Shown here piece after piece: positions 47,714 to 57,100 of a stretch of DNA of 64,000 bases. The notes below the pieces were generated by a model. It did not search any database. It worked only from the letters and a program-made list of their open reading frames with translations, and was not told the DNA's origin. The stretch lies in assembly GCA_947462255.1 (NCBI GenBank), contig CANHOA010000004.1, forward strand, positions 80,898 through 144,897. Direction: 5' to 3'. The stretch is from Flavobacteriales bacterium (GTDB lineage Bacteria; Bacteroidota; Bacteroidia; Flavobacteriales_D; Crocinitomicaceae). The position numbers and the translations under genes were made by a program. Position 1 is the first letter of the stretch. Each line of letters opens with the position of its first letter.

Positions 47714-47756
47714 CTAAAAAAAACATTGGTTCCAATCTTTAAAAAAATCTACGCAT
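47714..47756. repeat. 43-bp direct repeat, copy 2
   Basis: Second copy of the sequence at 46312-46354, about 1.4 kb away in the same orientation. It differs at a few positions, mainly in A-run length. Confidence 0.85.
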
Positions 47757-47784
47757 AAAAAAAGGGGCCTTAGCCCCTTTTAAT
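47755..47784 (-). terminator. Intrinsic terminator of the Pmp3-fusion lipoprotein gene
   Basis: AAAGGGGC (47761-47768), loop CTTA, GCCCCTTT (47773-47780). Read on the minus strand the stem is followed by a T-run, 20 bases after the stop at 47801. Confidence 0.8.
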
Positions 47785-47800
47785 AGAATATAAAAAGTGA

Positions 47801-48418
47801 TTAGCTGTTTCTACCTACTATAATAATAGCATGGATAATTCCAGGTATTCCACAAAGAAATGTCCAAAGGATATTTATTATAACTGTTTTAATATCCCAA
47901 TCGGTTGCAAAGCCAACTGCAAGCCAAGGCATCAAAAAGCATAACAAATACAACAAGCCTTTTGGCATGTCATTCTTAAGTGCTTTTTTAACAATTTTAG
48001 TTGAGTTCATCGATTTACTGGAAGCAACTTCCTTTGCGCTAGAAACTTTAGAAGAACTATTAACTTTTTCTGTTTTTGTATTGTTTACTACTGAGCTTAC
48101 TTCTGAATTAACTTCGTTGGTAGTAATGTCCTCAACAAATACTGAAGCAACATTTGACTCATTTGAAGTAACACCATCAACAGAAATTGCGCTGTTGTTG
48201 TTTACTGAAGGAGCTTTTGTGGTCTTATTACTTACTAAAGCGATTTCTTCTACTGCTTCTAAAGAAACATAATCTTGTTTTTCCTTCTTATCTTTTTTCA
48301 ACGAACCAAGGTTCTTATTCCATTCTACATTAAACCCTTTCTGATGAAGTCTTTTTTCAATTGAACATGAGCTGATGGCAAAACCAACAACCAAAACGGC
48401 AAGCAATAATTTTTTCAT
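47801..48418 (-). CDS. Lipoprotein fused to a YqaE/Pmp3 membrane domain
   Basis: A 205-residue protein. Lipobox AISSC (Cys18). Residues ~20-145 are a charged then Ser/Asn/Val-rich low-complexity linker. The last ~55 residues are a YqaE/Pmp3 domain: LLYLLCFLMPWLAVGFATDW and INILWTFLCGIPGIIHAIIIV, two membrane segments. Pmp3 proteins are normally ~50-60 residues alone in the cytoplasmic membrane and are linked to stress and ion balance. A lipid anchor plus membrane hairpin could bridge two membranes or hold both ends in one. A strong terminator follows. Confidence 0.8.
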   Translation of the reverse strand: MKKLLLAVLVVGFAISSCSIEKRLHQKGFNVEWNKNLGSLKKDKKEKQDYVSLEAVEEIALVSNKTTKAPSVNNNSAISVDGVTSNESNVASVFVEDITTNEVNSEVSSVVNNTKTEKVNSSSKVSSAKEVASSKSMNSTKIVKKALKNDMPKGLLYLLCFLMPWLAVGFATDWDIKTVIINILWTFLCGIPGIIHAIIIVGRNS

Positions 48419-48470
48419 AGTTAAAATTTTAAGTTAATATTAGATTCAAAAATAGTAATTATATTTTATC

Positions 48471-48500
48471 ATTTTAAACTTTTTTAAACTTTTTTAAACT
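48471..48500. repeat. Three tandem decamers at the 3' end of the DUF2752 gene
   Basis: The decamer TTTTTAAACT is repeated three times (first copy ATTTTAAACT). Because ten is not a multiple of three, gain or loss of a unit would change the C-terminal residues and the stop position of the overlapping gene. Confidence 0.85.
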
Positions 48501-48779
48501 TTTTTTAATTTCATTTAACCACAATAAAATGAACACTGGCAATACCAAAACGACTAATTTATTATAGTGCCAGGCTCTTGTAAAATCAAAATGTATGGCA
48601 TGTTGGATTGCTCTGGTGATACCGCATCCAAAGCACTCTTTTTGTAGTAATACCTTAGACATACAAAGGGATTCTCCTGAATCAAAATAGTTCGCCGGGA
48701 GAATAAAAAATGGGAGCGGTAAGACGATTAAAAAAACGAGGTAAATTTTTGAGAAAATGGATCTTTGCTTGGGTTTCAT
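48474..48779 (-). CDS. DUF2752 membrane protein
   Basis: A 101-residue protein with two to three membrane segments and the DUF2752 signature CMSKVLLQKECFGCGITRA, followed by HFDFTRAWHYNKLVVLVLP. The function is unknown; the Cys-x-x-Cys may bind metal or be redox-active. The C-terminus (KKSLKKFKKV) is encoded by the decamer repeats. It is upstream of, and in the same direction as, the Pmp3-fusion lipoprotein; both are membrane-embedded. Confidence 0.82.
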   Translation of the reverse strand: MKPKQRSIFSKIYLVFLIVLPLPFFILPANYFDSGESLCMSKVLLQKECFGCGITRAIQHAIHFDFTRAWHYNKLVVLVLPVFILLWLNEIKKSLKKFKKV

Positions 48780-48837
48780 TTTTTTTTTTCATTCCAAGAA
48801 CGAAGTTACTTTTATTTTTGAGTATTCGCAATCGCAC

Positions 48838-49262
48838 CATTAAAATATGTTACAATTAAAAATTAAGAATCCATTCGAAGTGAGGGCTATTTAGTAACGA
48901 TCAACGTCCGCCACGGTGTAAATTTTCGGCCTTGAATTTTATGGTTTTTACTACTGAACTGAAACTTCTAATTTTTAAAATTTCTGTAAGAATATTTTTG
49001 AAAAATGTCGGTTTCAGAAAGGAGTGAAAATTGTTCGCAACGACTTATAAGTACTTTTAAAACTATGATTTGCGTCCGCCAGGGCGGAAAAATAGAAATT
49101 TAGCGCCTTGATTTTTTTCGTTCTTTTGTACTTGTGCTGAGCTTGCCGTAGTATCAAGACAAAAGGACAAAGAAAATAAGGTCCGATTTTTTTTTCGGAC
49201 AAAAGCAAAAAAAAATAGTGATTGTTCGAAATCCTACCAATTAAATATGTTAGTCTTAAAAA
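48838..49262 (-). repeat. Dispersed ~400-bp repeat, full copy (minus orientation)
   Basis: Occupies most of the gene-free stretch 48780-49285. In order: AAAATATGTTACAATTAAAA, GGGCTATTTAGTAACGATCAA, GTCCGCCACGG, a 110-bp A/T-rich block, GTCCGCCAGGGCGG, GCGCCTTGATTTTTTTCG, GACAAAAGGACAAAG, GGTCCGATTTTTTTTTCGGAC, then ATAGTGATTGTTCG and TTAAATATGTTAG. The same parts recur in inverted order and orientation at 62955-63362. A short open frame across it is shared by both copies but has no coding look. Confidence 0.8.
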
Positions 49263-49285
49263 TCACATGCGAATTTGTCAATGAA

Positions 49286-49585
49286 TTATTGAGCTTTTTT
49301 CGCTTCAATTTTAATAGAATAACTGGTAACAATTCCTCCTGTTAATCCAGAAATTAGTATGTCACCGATTCTATATTTGGTAACAACTTGACATACCCCA
49401 TCAGTTGGTGTACTTAAGCTCGTTCTGCCTACAGGAATCGCCCCCCAAAACAACCAGAATTGTTTCCCTTTTGAATAGGTGTATTCTTGCCCGGGAGTTT
49501 CTGTATATTTTCCCACAGGTGTTTTCGTCATCATACAGGAAGTAAACGAAAGTATAATAACCGAAAGAAATAATAGTTTTTTCAT
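49286..49585 (-). CDS. Small lipoprotein, possibly Bor-like
   Basis: A 99-residue lipoprotein (lipobox FTSC, Cys17). The mature part has FWLFWGAIPVGRTSLSTP followed by VVTKYRIGDILISGLTGGIV, a pattern reminiscent of Bor-type lipoproteins (surface lipoproteins of phage lambda and relatives). The similarity is loose. The ATG at 49585 is used. It lies between copies of the dispersed repeat. Confidence 0.6.
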   Translation of the reverse strand: MKKLLFLSVIILSFTSCMMTKTPVGKYTETPGQEYTYSKGKQFWLFWGAIPVGRTSLSTPTDGVCQVVTKYRIGDILISGLTGGIVTSYSIKIEAKKAQ

Positions 49586-49727
49586 CTTGAATAATTTAAA
49601 TTTCAAAGTAAATCTATTAAATTATTTCATTGAATTACATCTTTGCAGGTTATTTCTGTTTTTTTATTGTAATCTAAAAAAATAAAATTTACCCAGAAAA
49701 GAATAATATGGCTTATTTCAATTGGAT

Positions 49728-49800
49728 AACGTCCGCCGGGGCGTAAATTTTCGGCCTTGAATTTAATGGTTTTTGCTACTGAATTGAAACTGTTAATTTT
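49728..49800 (-). repeat. Dispersed repeat, partial copy
   Basis: GTCCGCCGGGGCGTAAATTTT, CGGCCTTGAATTTAATGG and TTGAAACTGTTAATTTTTAA match 48905-48980. It lies in the gene-free stretch 49586-50077, which otherwise holds the stem-loop at 49858-49915 and another repeat fragment. Confidence 0.75.
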
Positions 49801-49857
49801 TAAGATTTATTCATTTTTTTTCTCCTGTCGCCTATTATTCTGATAAAGCATAGCGAA

Positions 49858-49915
49858 TTGAACTACGGGAACCCTGAAGCAGCTCGTAGAAATAGCTAAA
49901 AGGGTCGTAGTTCAA
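49858..49915. other. Nested stem-loop
   Basis: TTGAACTACG (49858-49867) pairs with CGTAGTTCAA (49906-49915). Inside it CCCT/AGGG and AGCT/AGCT can pair further. The structure lies in a non-coding region and could be a small structured RNA, a DNA cruciform or part of a repeat element. No T-run follows, so it is not a typical terminator. Confidence 0.5.
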
Positions 49916-49923
49916 GAGTGGAG

Positions 49924-50012
49924 TGTTGCGCCTAGGCGGAGGCGGAGCGGAAAAATAGAAATTCAGCGCCTTTCGGTGATTTCTATATAAGTGCCTGGCA
50001 CGGTACCCAAGT
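49924..50012. repeat. Dispersed repeat fragment
   Basis: GGCGGAGCGGAAAAATAGAAATTCAGCGCC matches the junction at 49084-49110. AGTGCCTGGCACGGTACCCAAG carries a small palindrome; its reverse complement resembles ACTTGGGTATCGTGA at 63457-63471. Confidence 0.55.
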
Positions 50013-50077
50013 TTTATTTCAACAGGATAGTTGTCTATTCAAAAAATAATCCCTACCTTAAAATTAAATATAACATC

Positions 50078-51811
50078 ATGATGGATAAAGTGTGGAAAAT
50101 AAAACCTGCGCCAGCACCTAAGCTGGTCAATGAATTATCAAGCCAATTAAACGTAAATAATAGAATTGCAACTCTCTTGATTCAAAGAGGAATTACGGAT
50201 TACCAAAAAGCCGAACGGTTTTTTAGACCCAAAAAAGAACACCTCCACGACCCTTTTTTAATGAAAAACATGGCTAGTGCTGTTGAGCGTTTAGTCATGG
50301 CCTTGGAACACCAACAAAAAATACTTATTTACGGTGATTATGATGTTGATGGAACCACTGCCGTAGCACTGATGTATACCGCCCTTAAGCCTCACCACGA
50401 TGCAATCGATTTTTATATTCCGGATCGTTATCAAGAAGGGTATGGCCTCAGTGAAATAGGGGTGAGGTGGGCAAAAGAAAATGGCGTAGAATTACTCATC
50501 ACCCTAGATTGTGGCGTGAAAGCGCTTAGTCAAATTCAATTGGCTGTCGAACTAGGAATAGATGTCATCGTGTGCGATCATCACGAGCCAGGAGAATTGC
50601 TACCGCTTGCTCTTGTCTTGGATCCTAAGCAAAAGGATTGCCCTTATCCGTTTAAAGAATTATCGGGTTGTGGTGTTGGATTTAAGCTCATGCAAGCTTT
50701 ATTTTCTACTCAAAAATGGGATGATGCACTATTGTTTCAAAACCTTGATTTGTTGGCCTTAAGTATCGCTGCGGATATTGTTTCCATAACAGACGAAAAT
50801 AGGGTGCTGGCTTTTCTTGGGCTTAAAATAGTCAATGAAAAACCGCGCAGAGCATTCTCGGAATTATTGTCATTAGCCGCTAAAAAAGGCCCTCTTACGC
50901 TCACGGATTTAGTTTTTATTATTGCACCTAGAATTAATGCCGCAGGACGATTGAGGTCGGGTAGGACGGCAGTTCAATTAATGATTGAAGAAAATAGTGC
51001 GCTTATTCAAGATTTAGCGAAAGAAATTAATCAGGATAACCTAGACCGCCGACTTTTAGACAAACAGATGACGCAAGAAGCGTTGCAATTAATTGCCGAG
51101 GATCTTTCTTTTGAAACAAAATCTGCTACGGTTGTTTTTAATCCCAAATGGCACAAAGGTGTCGTGGGTATCGTTGCCTCAAGGTTGATTGAAACGCACT
51201 TTAAACCGACCATCGTACTAACAGAGTCAAATGGTGTGATTTCTGGCTCCGCAAGAACGGTTAATAATTTTGATCTTCACGAAGCATTGATTAAATGCAG
51301 TGATTTATTAACGCAGTTTGGTGGGCATACCCATGCCGCAGGATTATCATTGATACCTGAAAATTTAATTGCTTTTTCCGAGCGTTTTGATCGCGTAGTT
51401 CGCGAATCCATTTCCGACGAAGATAAAAACCCTCATCAAGCCATAGATGCAATGCTTAGCTTAGAGGAGGTCTATTTACCGGGCGAACCTTTGTTAAAAA
51501 TTCCTAAATTTTATAGGGTGCTAAGTGAATTTGAACCTTTTGGCCCCGGAAACATGAAGCCTGTTTTTTGGATGCAAAACGTCTATTCTCATAAGATTTC
51601 GGTGCTGAAAGAGACGCACTTAAAATTGAGGGTGAAACAAGAAAATACGGATCTGATGTTAGATGCAATAGGATTTGGCTTAGGTAATAAAGAAACCATT
51701 GCAGCTTTTGGCTTGCCCTTTAGTATAGCCTGTACGTTTGATGTGAATGTTTTTAGGGATGTTTCTACGCTTCAGTTAATGATTAAAGATATAAAGTCAA
51801 GTGATTTGTAA
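50078..51811 (+). CDS. recJ: Single-stranded-DNA-specific exonuclease RecJ
   Basis: A 577-residue 5'-3' ssDNA exonuclease for recombination and repair. The DHH domain has YGDYDVDGTTAVAL (~86), LLITLDCGVKAL, and VIVCDHHEPGE (~166). The DHHA1 domain shows HKGVVGIVASRLIE, ISGSARTVNNFDLHEAL and FGGHTHAAGLSL (~415). An OB-like C-terminal part ends it. The paired ATGs at 50078 and 50081 are the natural start; the reading upstream of them runs into repeat sequence. Confidence 0.95.
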   Translation: MMDKVWKIKPAPAPKLVNELSSQLNVNNRIATLLIQRGITDYQKAERFFRPKKEHLHDPFLMKNMASAVERLVMALEHQQKILIYGDYDVDGTTAVALMYTALKPHHDAIDFYIPDRYQEGYGLSEIGVRWAKENGVELLITLDCGVKALSQIQLAVELGIDVIVCDHHEPGELLPLALVLDPKQKDCPYPFKELSGCGVGFKLMQALFSTQKWDDALLFQNLDLLALSIAADIVSITDENRVLAFLGLKIVNEKPRRAFSELLSLAAKKGPLTLTDLVFIIAPRINAAGRLRSGRTAVQLMIEENSALIQDLAKEINQDNLDRRLLDKQMTQEALQLIAEDLSFETKSATVVFNPKWHKGVVGIVASRLIETHFKPTIVLTESNGVISGSARTVNNFDLHEALIKCSDLLTQFGGHTHAAGLSLIPENLIAFSERFDRVVRESISDEDKNPHQAIDAMLSLEEVYLPGEPLLKIPKFYRVLSEFEPFGPGNMKPVFWMQNVYSHKISVLKETHLKLRVKQENTDLMLDAIGFGLGNKETIAAFGLPFSIACTFDVNVFRDVSTLQLMIKDIKSSDL

Positions 51812-51907
51812 TTAATCGTTTACCCTCTGATTATTTTTTGTAACCTTCAATAATGCCTTGTCGTAAAGGAGTTCGCTTTCAACAAAACAACAACAAACTT
51901 TACGACT

Positions 51908-53992
51908 ATGAAATGTTACAAATTATCTTTCCCTTTAGCACTTGTATTTTCTCTCTTTAGTTATTTGAGCTGGTCTCAGTCCAATTCATTTTGGATTAAA
52001 ATGTCAAACCCAAAAGACTTGCAGAGTTCTGCATGGCAGGAATTTACGCAATCACTTTCAGTGTCTCGCGTGAGTCAAGCGCTTTCCAATAGCCGAAATA
52101 CGGAATTGTTAAAAGTATATGAATTGGAATGTGCTTGTACTCAAGCACAACTTTCTGATGGTTTAAAGCGCTTTCAGTTGTCTTATGCTATCCTAGAGCC
52201 TGCACCAAAATACGAAGCCCTTTATTTACCGAATGATTTTTCAAATATTTTGGCGCCAGACTACAGCTTGTCTTTGATCAATGCGCCTCAAGCTTGGGAT
52301 ATCACTCACGGTAACGATAGTATTGCTATCGCCATAAGTGATCAAAATTTTACGCCATCACATGAAGATTTAGAAGGCAAGGTGATTTATTATGATGTTA
52401 CCAATACGTCCTCTCCAACCCACGGCACCGCTGTAGCAATCGTTGCTGCTGGAAAAACGGACAATTTATTGGGACTCAGCTCTATTGGATTTAATTCCAA
52501 GTTGGCACTTTACAAAATGGATTACAACGATGTGCTTCTTGCAGCCTACAACGGAGAAAAGATTATCAATTTAAGTTGGACTTCGGGCTGCTTTTATAGT
52601 CAACTTCAACAAGATGTTATGACCGAAGTCGCATCAAAAGGAGCTTTTGTTATTGCCTCTGCCGGAAACGGAAATACCTGTGGTAGTGCCAATGCGCTCG
52701 TTTACCCTGCTTCTTATGGTCATGTGTTTTCAGTCACCTCGGTGGGTCCGACAAACAATCACGAACGTTACCTCGGAGATCCTACCTCAACTCATCAGCA
52801 TAATGATTCGGTAGATTTGGCGGCACCTGGTTACGATGTGGCTATTTCTCCTGCACCGGGATGGTACCTCAATAGCAGTGGAACATCTTTTGCAGCTGCT
52901 TATGTGAGTGGTACAGTTGCCCTGATGTTGGCAGCCAACGAATGCATTTCGAATTTGCAAATAGAATCAATTCTCAAATCAACTTCATTTCCGCTTGATG
53001 GATTAAATGTTGCTTACGCAGGGTTGATGGGCGCCGGAAGATTAGATGCTTTTCAGGCGGTTTCCGCGGCACAAAATTCCTTCACCCCTTTGAGTCCATC
53101 CGTGAGCACGAGTGACGGTTGCGAAGCAGGTGATGCTGCTATTTCAGTGAGTATTCAAGGCGGACAGGCTCCTTATAACATCAATTGGAGCAACGGATTT
53201 CAAGGATTGTCGCAAAATAATTTAGGTGCTGGCTCTTATTTTTTACATGTTGTGGATATTCATGGGTGTAGGTTAGATACCTTGGTTGTTTTAGCTGATG
53301 TAACGCCGCCCAACTACAGCGCAATAAGTGCAAATCCAACTTGTTCTGACAGTGAGAATGGAATGATTCAACTGAATATATTGGATGCTAACGTAACTGT
53401 TGTCTGGTCTCAAGGGGCTATGGGTCCTGTTGTTAATCTCCTCTCAGCGGGGAATCACCAGGCTTTTTTACACTACGGTGCAAATTGTGTGGATTCGTTG
53501 TCCTTTACCCTAACGGCGCCACAACCTATACAAGTGAATGCGGTGTTGTCGCCATTAACAGCCTCTAATTTAGGTGCCATTGACATCACCGTTTCGGGTG
53601 GAACAGCTCCTTACAGTTTTATTTGGAATAATAACGCAAGTAGCGAGGATCTGCAAGCTCTGAATGCGGGCACATATACACTGTGGTTAACGGATGCGAA
53701 TGGCTGTGCTTTCGAAGGCTCTTATGTACTAGAATCAATCAATGATATTCCTACAGAAGCAGAGGTTTTGGAACTAGTGCTATCTCCCAATCCTAATAAC
53801 GGTGTGTTCAATGTAGTAGGTCAAGAAGGTATGTTTTACCATGCCGATTTACACGATGCTTTTGGAAGAAAGATTTGGGCCTCCGATTTTAATGGACAAA
53901 CAACGGTAGAAACAGAATTAAAGCCGGGAGAATATTTTCTCTCAATACAAAGTTTGAATGCCGTTAAAGTATTTAAAATGATTCGTTTATAG
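51908..53992 (+). CDS. Secreted subtilisin-like (S8) serine peptidase with T9SS domain
   Basis: A 694-residue exported peptidase. Signal peptide ~1-23 (ending SWSQ). An N-terminal pro-region runs to ~115. The S8 domain shows the catalytic triad Asp145 (IAISDQNF), His172 (PTHGTAV) and Ser327 (SSGTSFAAAY), with the oxyanion Asn254 (SAGNGN). Two or three SprB-like repeats follow (VSIQGGQAPYNINWSNG; VSGGTAPYSFIWNN). The last ~75 residues are a type A T9SS sorting domain (LSPNPNNGVFNVVG, LHDAFGRKIW, VFKMIRL). It is expected outside the cell; the substrate is unknown. Confidence 0.92.
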   Translation: MKCYKLSFPLALVFSLFSYLSWSQSNSFWIKMSNPKDLQSSAWQEFTQSLSVSRVSQALSNSRNTELLKVYELECACTQAQLSDGLKRFQLSYAILEPAPKYEALYLPNDFSNILAPDYSLSLINAPQAWDITHGNDSIAIAISDQNFTPSHEDLEGKVIYYDVTNTSSPTHGTAVAIVAAGKTDNLLGLSSIGFNSKLALYKMDYNDVLLAAYNGEKIINLSWTSGCFYSQLQQDVMTEVASKGAFVIASAGNGNTCGSANALVYPASYGHVFSVTSVGPTNNHERYLGDPTSTHQHNDSVDLAAPGYDVAISPAPGWYLNSSGTSFAAAYVSGTVALMLAANECISNLQIESILKSTSFPLDGLNVAYAGLMGAGRLDAFQAVSAAQNSFTPLSPSVSTSDGCEAGDAAISVSIQGGQAPYNINWSNGFQGLSQNNLGAGSYFLHVVDIHGCRLDTLVVLADVTPPNYSAISANPTCSDSENGMIQLNILDANVTVVWSQGAMGPVVNLLSAGNHQAFLHYGANCVDSLSFTLTAPQPIQVNAVLSPLTASNLGAIDITVSGGTAPYSFIWNNNASSEDLQALNAGTYTLWLTDANGCAFEGSYVLESINDIPTEAEVLELVLSPNPNNGVFNVVGQEGMFYHADLHDAFGRKIWASDFNGQTTVETELKPGEYFLSIQSLNAVKVFKMIRL

Positions 53993-54190
53993 ATGCTTTA
54001 CGCCTCTAATAAATAGGTGATAAAATGAAACAATAAAATGATTGAATGGTAGAAAATGAATAAAATAAATAATCGGTGAAAACCCTTTTTTAATAATTGA
54101 ATCTATGTGAATGTTAATGTGGTGTCCGCCACTCAGTTAGGTAAATTAAATTTAATGCGTGAAAATGACTCGAATTTAAATTAACTCCTT

Positions 54191-57100
54191 ATGAAAAATT
54201 TACGTTTATCCTTTATTTTAGTGGCTTTAGTCACCATAATAAGTTTCTCTTCAAGTATTATTAACCAGGTTTATGCTCAAAACTGTACCCATTACATCCA
54301 ATTAAGGGATACTTATGGTGATGGATGGAACGGAAATTATGTTTCTGTATCCGTGAATGGAGCTACCGTTTTAAGTAACATAACCTTGAGTAGCGGCTTA
54401 GGGCCAGTTACCTATTCTTTTCAAGCAAGTAATGGATCTACCATAAGGGTTTGGATGTCTATTACTGGAAGTTGGACATCTGAGTGTCTCACCCAAATTT
54501 TTAATACGTCAATGGGCGCTATAACAGGTCAGCTCGGTATTACAGGTGGAGGACCAACATCGGGCGGTACTGTCAGTACTGGTCAATGTGCTAGTTCAGC
54601 GCCTTCGGCGCCTTCAGCGATTACAGCTTCTCAGGCCACCTTATGTGGTTCTGGTCAAACTTCTCAGCTCACAGCCCAAGGTGCAGTGGGTACCGTATAT
54701 TGGTACACCGGCAGTTGTGGTGCCACATACATTGGTACCGGAAATCCAATTACAGTTTCCCCAAGTACCACCACCACATACTATGCTCGAAACTACAACA
54801 ACAGTCAATTCAGTTCAACTTGTGCATCTTTTTCTGTGGCGGTTTCATCTCCGACAGCCAACCCAACGGCATCGGGCGCAACTATTTGCGGAGGCAATCC
54901 CGCTACTTTAACGGCATCTTCGTCTCAAAATTACGCTTGGTACACTAACTCAAACGGTACCGGGCAAGTGGGTTCAGGCTCATCATTTACCACCCCCACC
55001 CTTACTTCTAATACAACGTATTACGTTCAAGGCTTTGGATCAGGTGGTTCTTCAGTGAGTCAAACGTTTACTTACACGGGCGGCATGCAAACCTGGACTG
55101 TGCCATCGGGCGTAACTCAGGTAACTTTCGACGCAGAAGGTGCTCAGGGAGGATCAACGACTTCCCCTTACTCAAATGCTGGCGGTTTAGGTGGTCGTAT
55201 TCAAGGTACGCTCACAGTAACACCAGGTCAGGTGTTAAATATATTTGTTGGTGGGCAACCCTCATCCAATACTAGTGGGTACAATGGCGGAGGCAATGGA
55301 GGAGATGGAACTTATGCTAAAGCGGGTGGTGGAGCAACAGATGTTCGCATTGGTGGAACGGCCAATTCAGATCGTCAACTTGTAGCAGGCGGCGGCGGCG
55401 GCGGCGGATTAAATTGTAGTACCGGTAATCAAGGTGGTGTTGGCGGCGGAACAACCGGTGGAACCGGTTATCAGTGTAGTAGTCAAGGATCATATCCTGG
55501 AATTGGTGGAAACCAGTCATCTGGTGGTGCTAATCAAGGTGGTATGGGAACAGCAGGATCTCTTGGTCAAGGCGGTAATGGTTACAATCCTTACGGCGGC
55601 GGTGGCGGCGGTGGTTATTATGGTGGTGGAGGCGCTAGTTATGGTGGTGGTGGTGGTGGTTCCTCTTGGGGAAGCAGCTCAACGGCCTCAGTATCGCATA
55701 CCCAAGGTACGCGTTCAGGAAATGGAACAATTACACTAACTTGGGTCGGTGTTGGTTGTGCTTCGTCTGTAGTTGCGGTGGCGGTTAACGTTACTCCAGC
55801 ACCTACGGTAAGTGCAGGTTCTGCAGTAAGTTTCTGCTCGGGTACGAGTGGTGTAGCCTTAGCAGGTTCTGCTACAACGTCTTCTGGATCATTAAGCTAT
55901 TCATGGTCTCCTTCAACTGGTTTGAGTTCAACCACGGTGTTAAATCCAACGGCTGCACCCAATGCTAACCAAACGTATACACTGTCAGCTACAGCCAACG
56001 GTTGCACAACCACAAGTAATGTTGTTGTTACCTTGGTGAATACGCCTTCAGCGCCTTCTGTAACTGGTGCAACGATTTGTAATAATCAAACGGCAGCACT
56101 TTCAGCAAGTAGCTCGGGTAATTTGGTCACTTGGTATTCAAATTCAAATGGAACGGGACAATTAGGAACAGGGTATTCTTTTACCACTCCAACCTTGAGT
56201 TCAACCACTACGTATTACGTTCGGTCATCTTCGTCCAATAATGGCACTCAAACTTACGGCTACACAGGCGCGGTTCAAACCTTTACGGCTCCGACTACTG
56301 GTACTTATGGTATAGATGTTTATGGTGCTCAAGGAGGAACGACCAGCCAATTTGCAGGCGGTTTAGGCTCTCGTGTTCAGGCTACTTATAACTTAACAGC
56401 TGGTCAAACCATCAATCTTTATGTAGGTCAACAATCAACTAACGCAACAGGAGGTTGGAACGGTGGTGGAAACAGTGGTGGAAACGGTCGAGGTGGAGGT
56501 GGAGCGAGTGACATTCGTATTGGTGGAACTGCGTTGAGCAATAGAGTAATTGTTGCTGCCGGAGGTGGTGGTGGAGGTTTAGGTTCATCTGGTTACACGG
56601 GAAGTGCCGGTGCAGCAGGTGGAACGACCAATGGAGACAACAGTACTTCAAGTAGTGGCGGAGGCAGTTACGGAAATGGTGGTACGCAAACAGGTGGAGG
56701 TGCATCTTCTGGCTGTTGTGGAACTGGAACTTCGGGTTCTTTGGGTCTAGGAGGTAATGGACAAAATGGTTCAGGTTGTGGTGCCTATACTGATGGCTAT
56801 GGCGGCGGTGGCGGCGGTGGATACTACGGCGGTGGCGGTGGTGGAAACTGTGGCGGTGGTACCGGTGGTGGAGGTGGATCTTCATACATTGTAGGATTGT
56901 CGAGTGTAACTGCTACAGCGGGAGTTAGAAGTGGTAATGGTCAAATTATCATAACTTGGACGGCCTCAGGAGGATGTTCCTCTTCAGTGGTGCCAGTAGT
57001 GGCTACGGTAACCCAGCCTACTCAACCTGCGGTAGCGAATGCAACTATTTGTTCGGGTCAAACAACTTCTTTGGTCCCTTCAGGTGGTTCAAGTTTTGCA

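Noticed and set aside
48471..48500. CRISPR-like repeats
   Set aside because: Units are 10 bp without spacers; no array or cas gene is present in the window.
49014..49208. Open frame shared with 63014-63226 (KIGPYFLCPFVLI..., KIKALNFYFSALADANHS)
   Set aside because: It reads through the dispersed non-coding repeat, so the resemblance reflects the DNA repeat; frame length is not kept between copies and no start signal is seen.
55434..55739. Val-rich plus-strand frame inside the giant gene (also 60249-60557)
   Set aside because: A +1-frame reading of glycine codons (GGT/GGC become GTG/GTT); no independent gene.
56439..56885. His/Arg-rich minus-strand open frame (also 60366-60548, 55317-55520)
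   Set aside because: It mirrors the GGT/GGC/GGA glycine codons of the plus-strand modules, recurs at each copy, and has no start context or family match.
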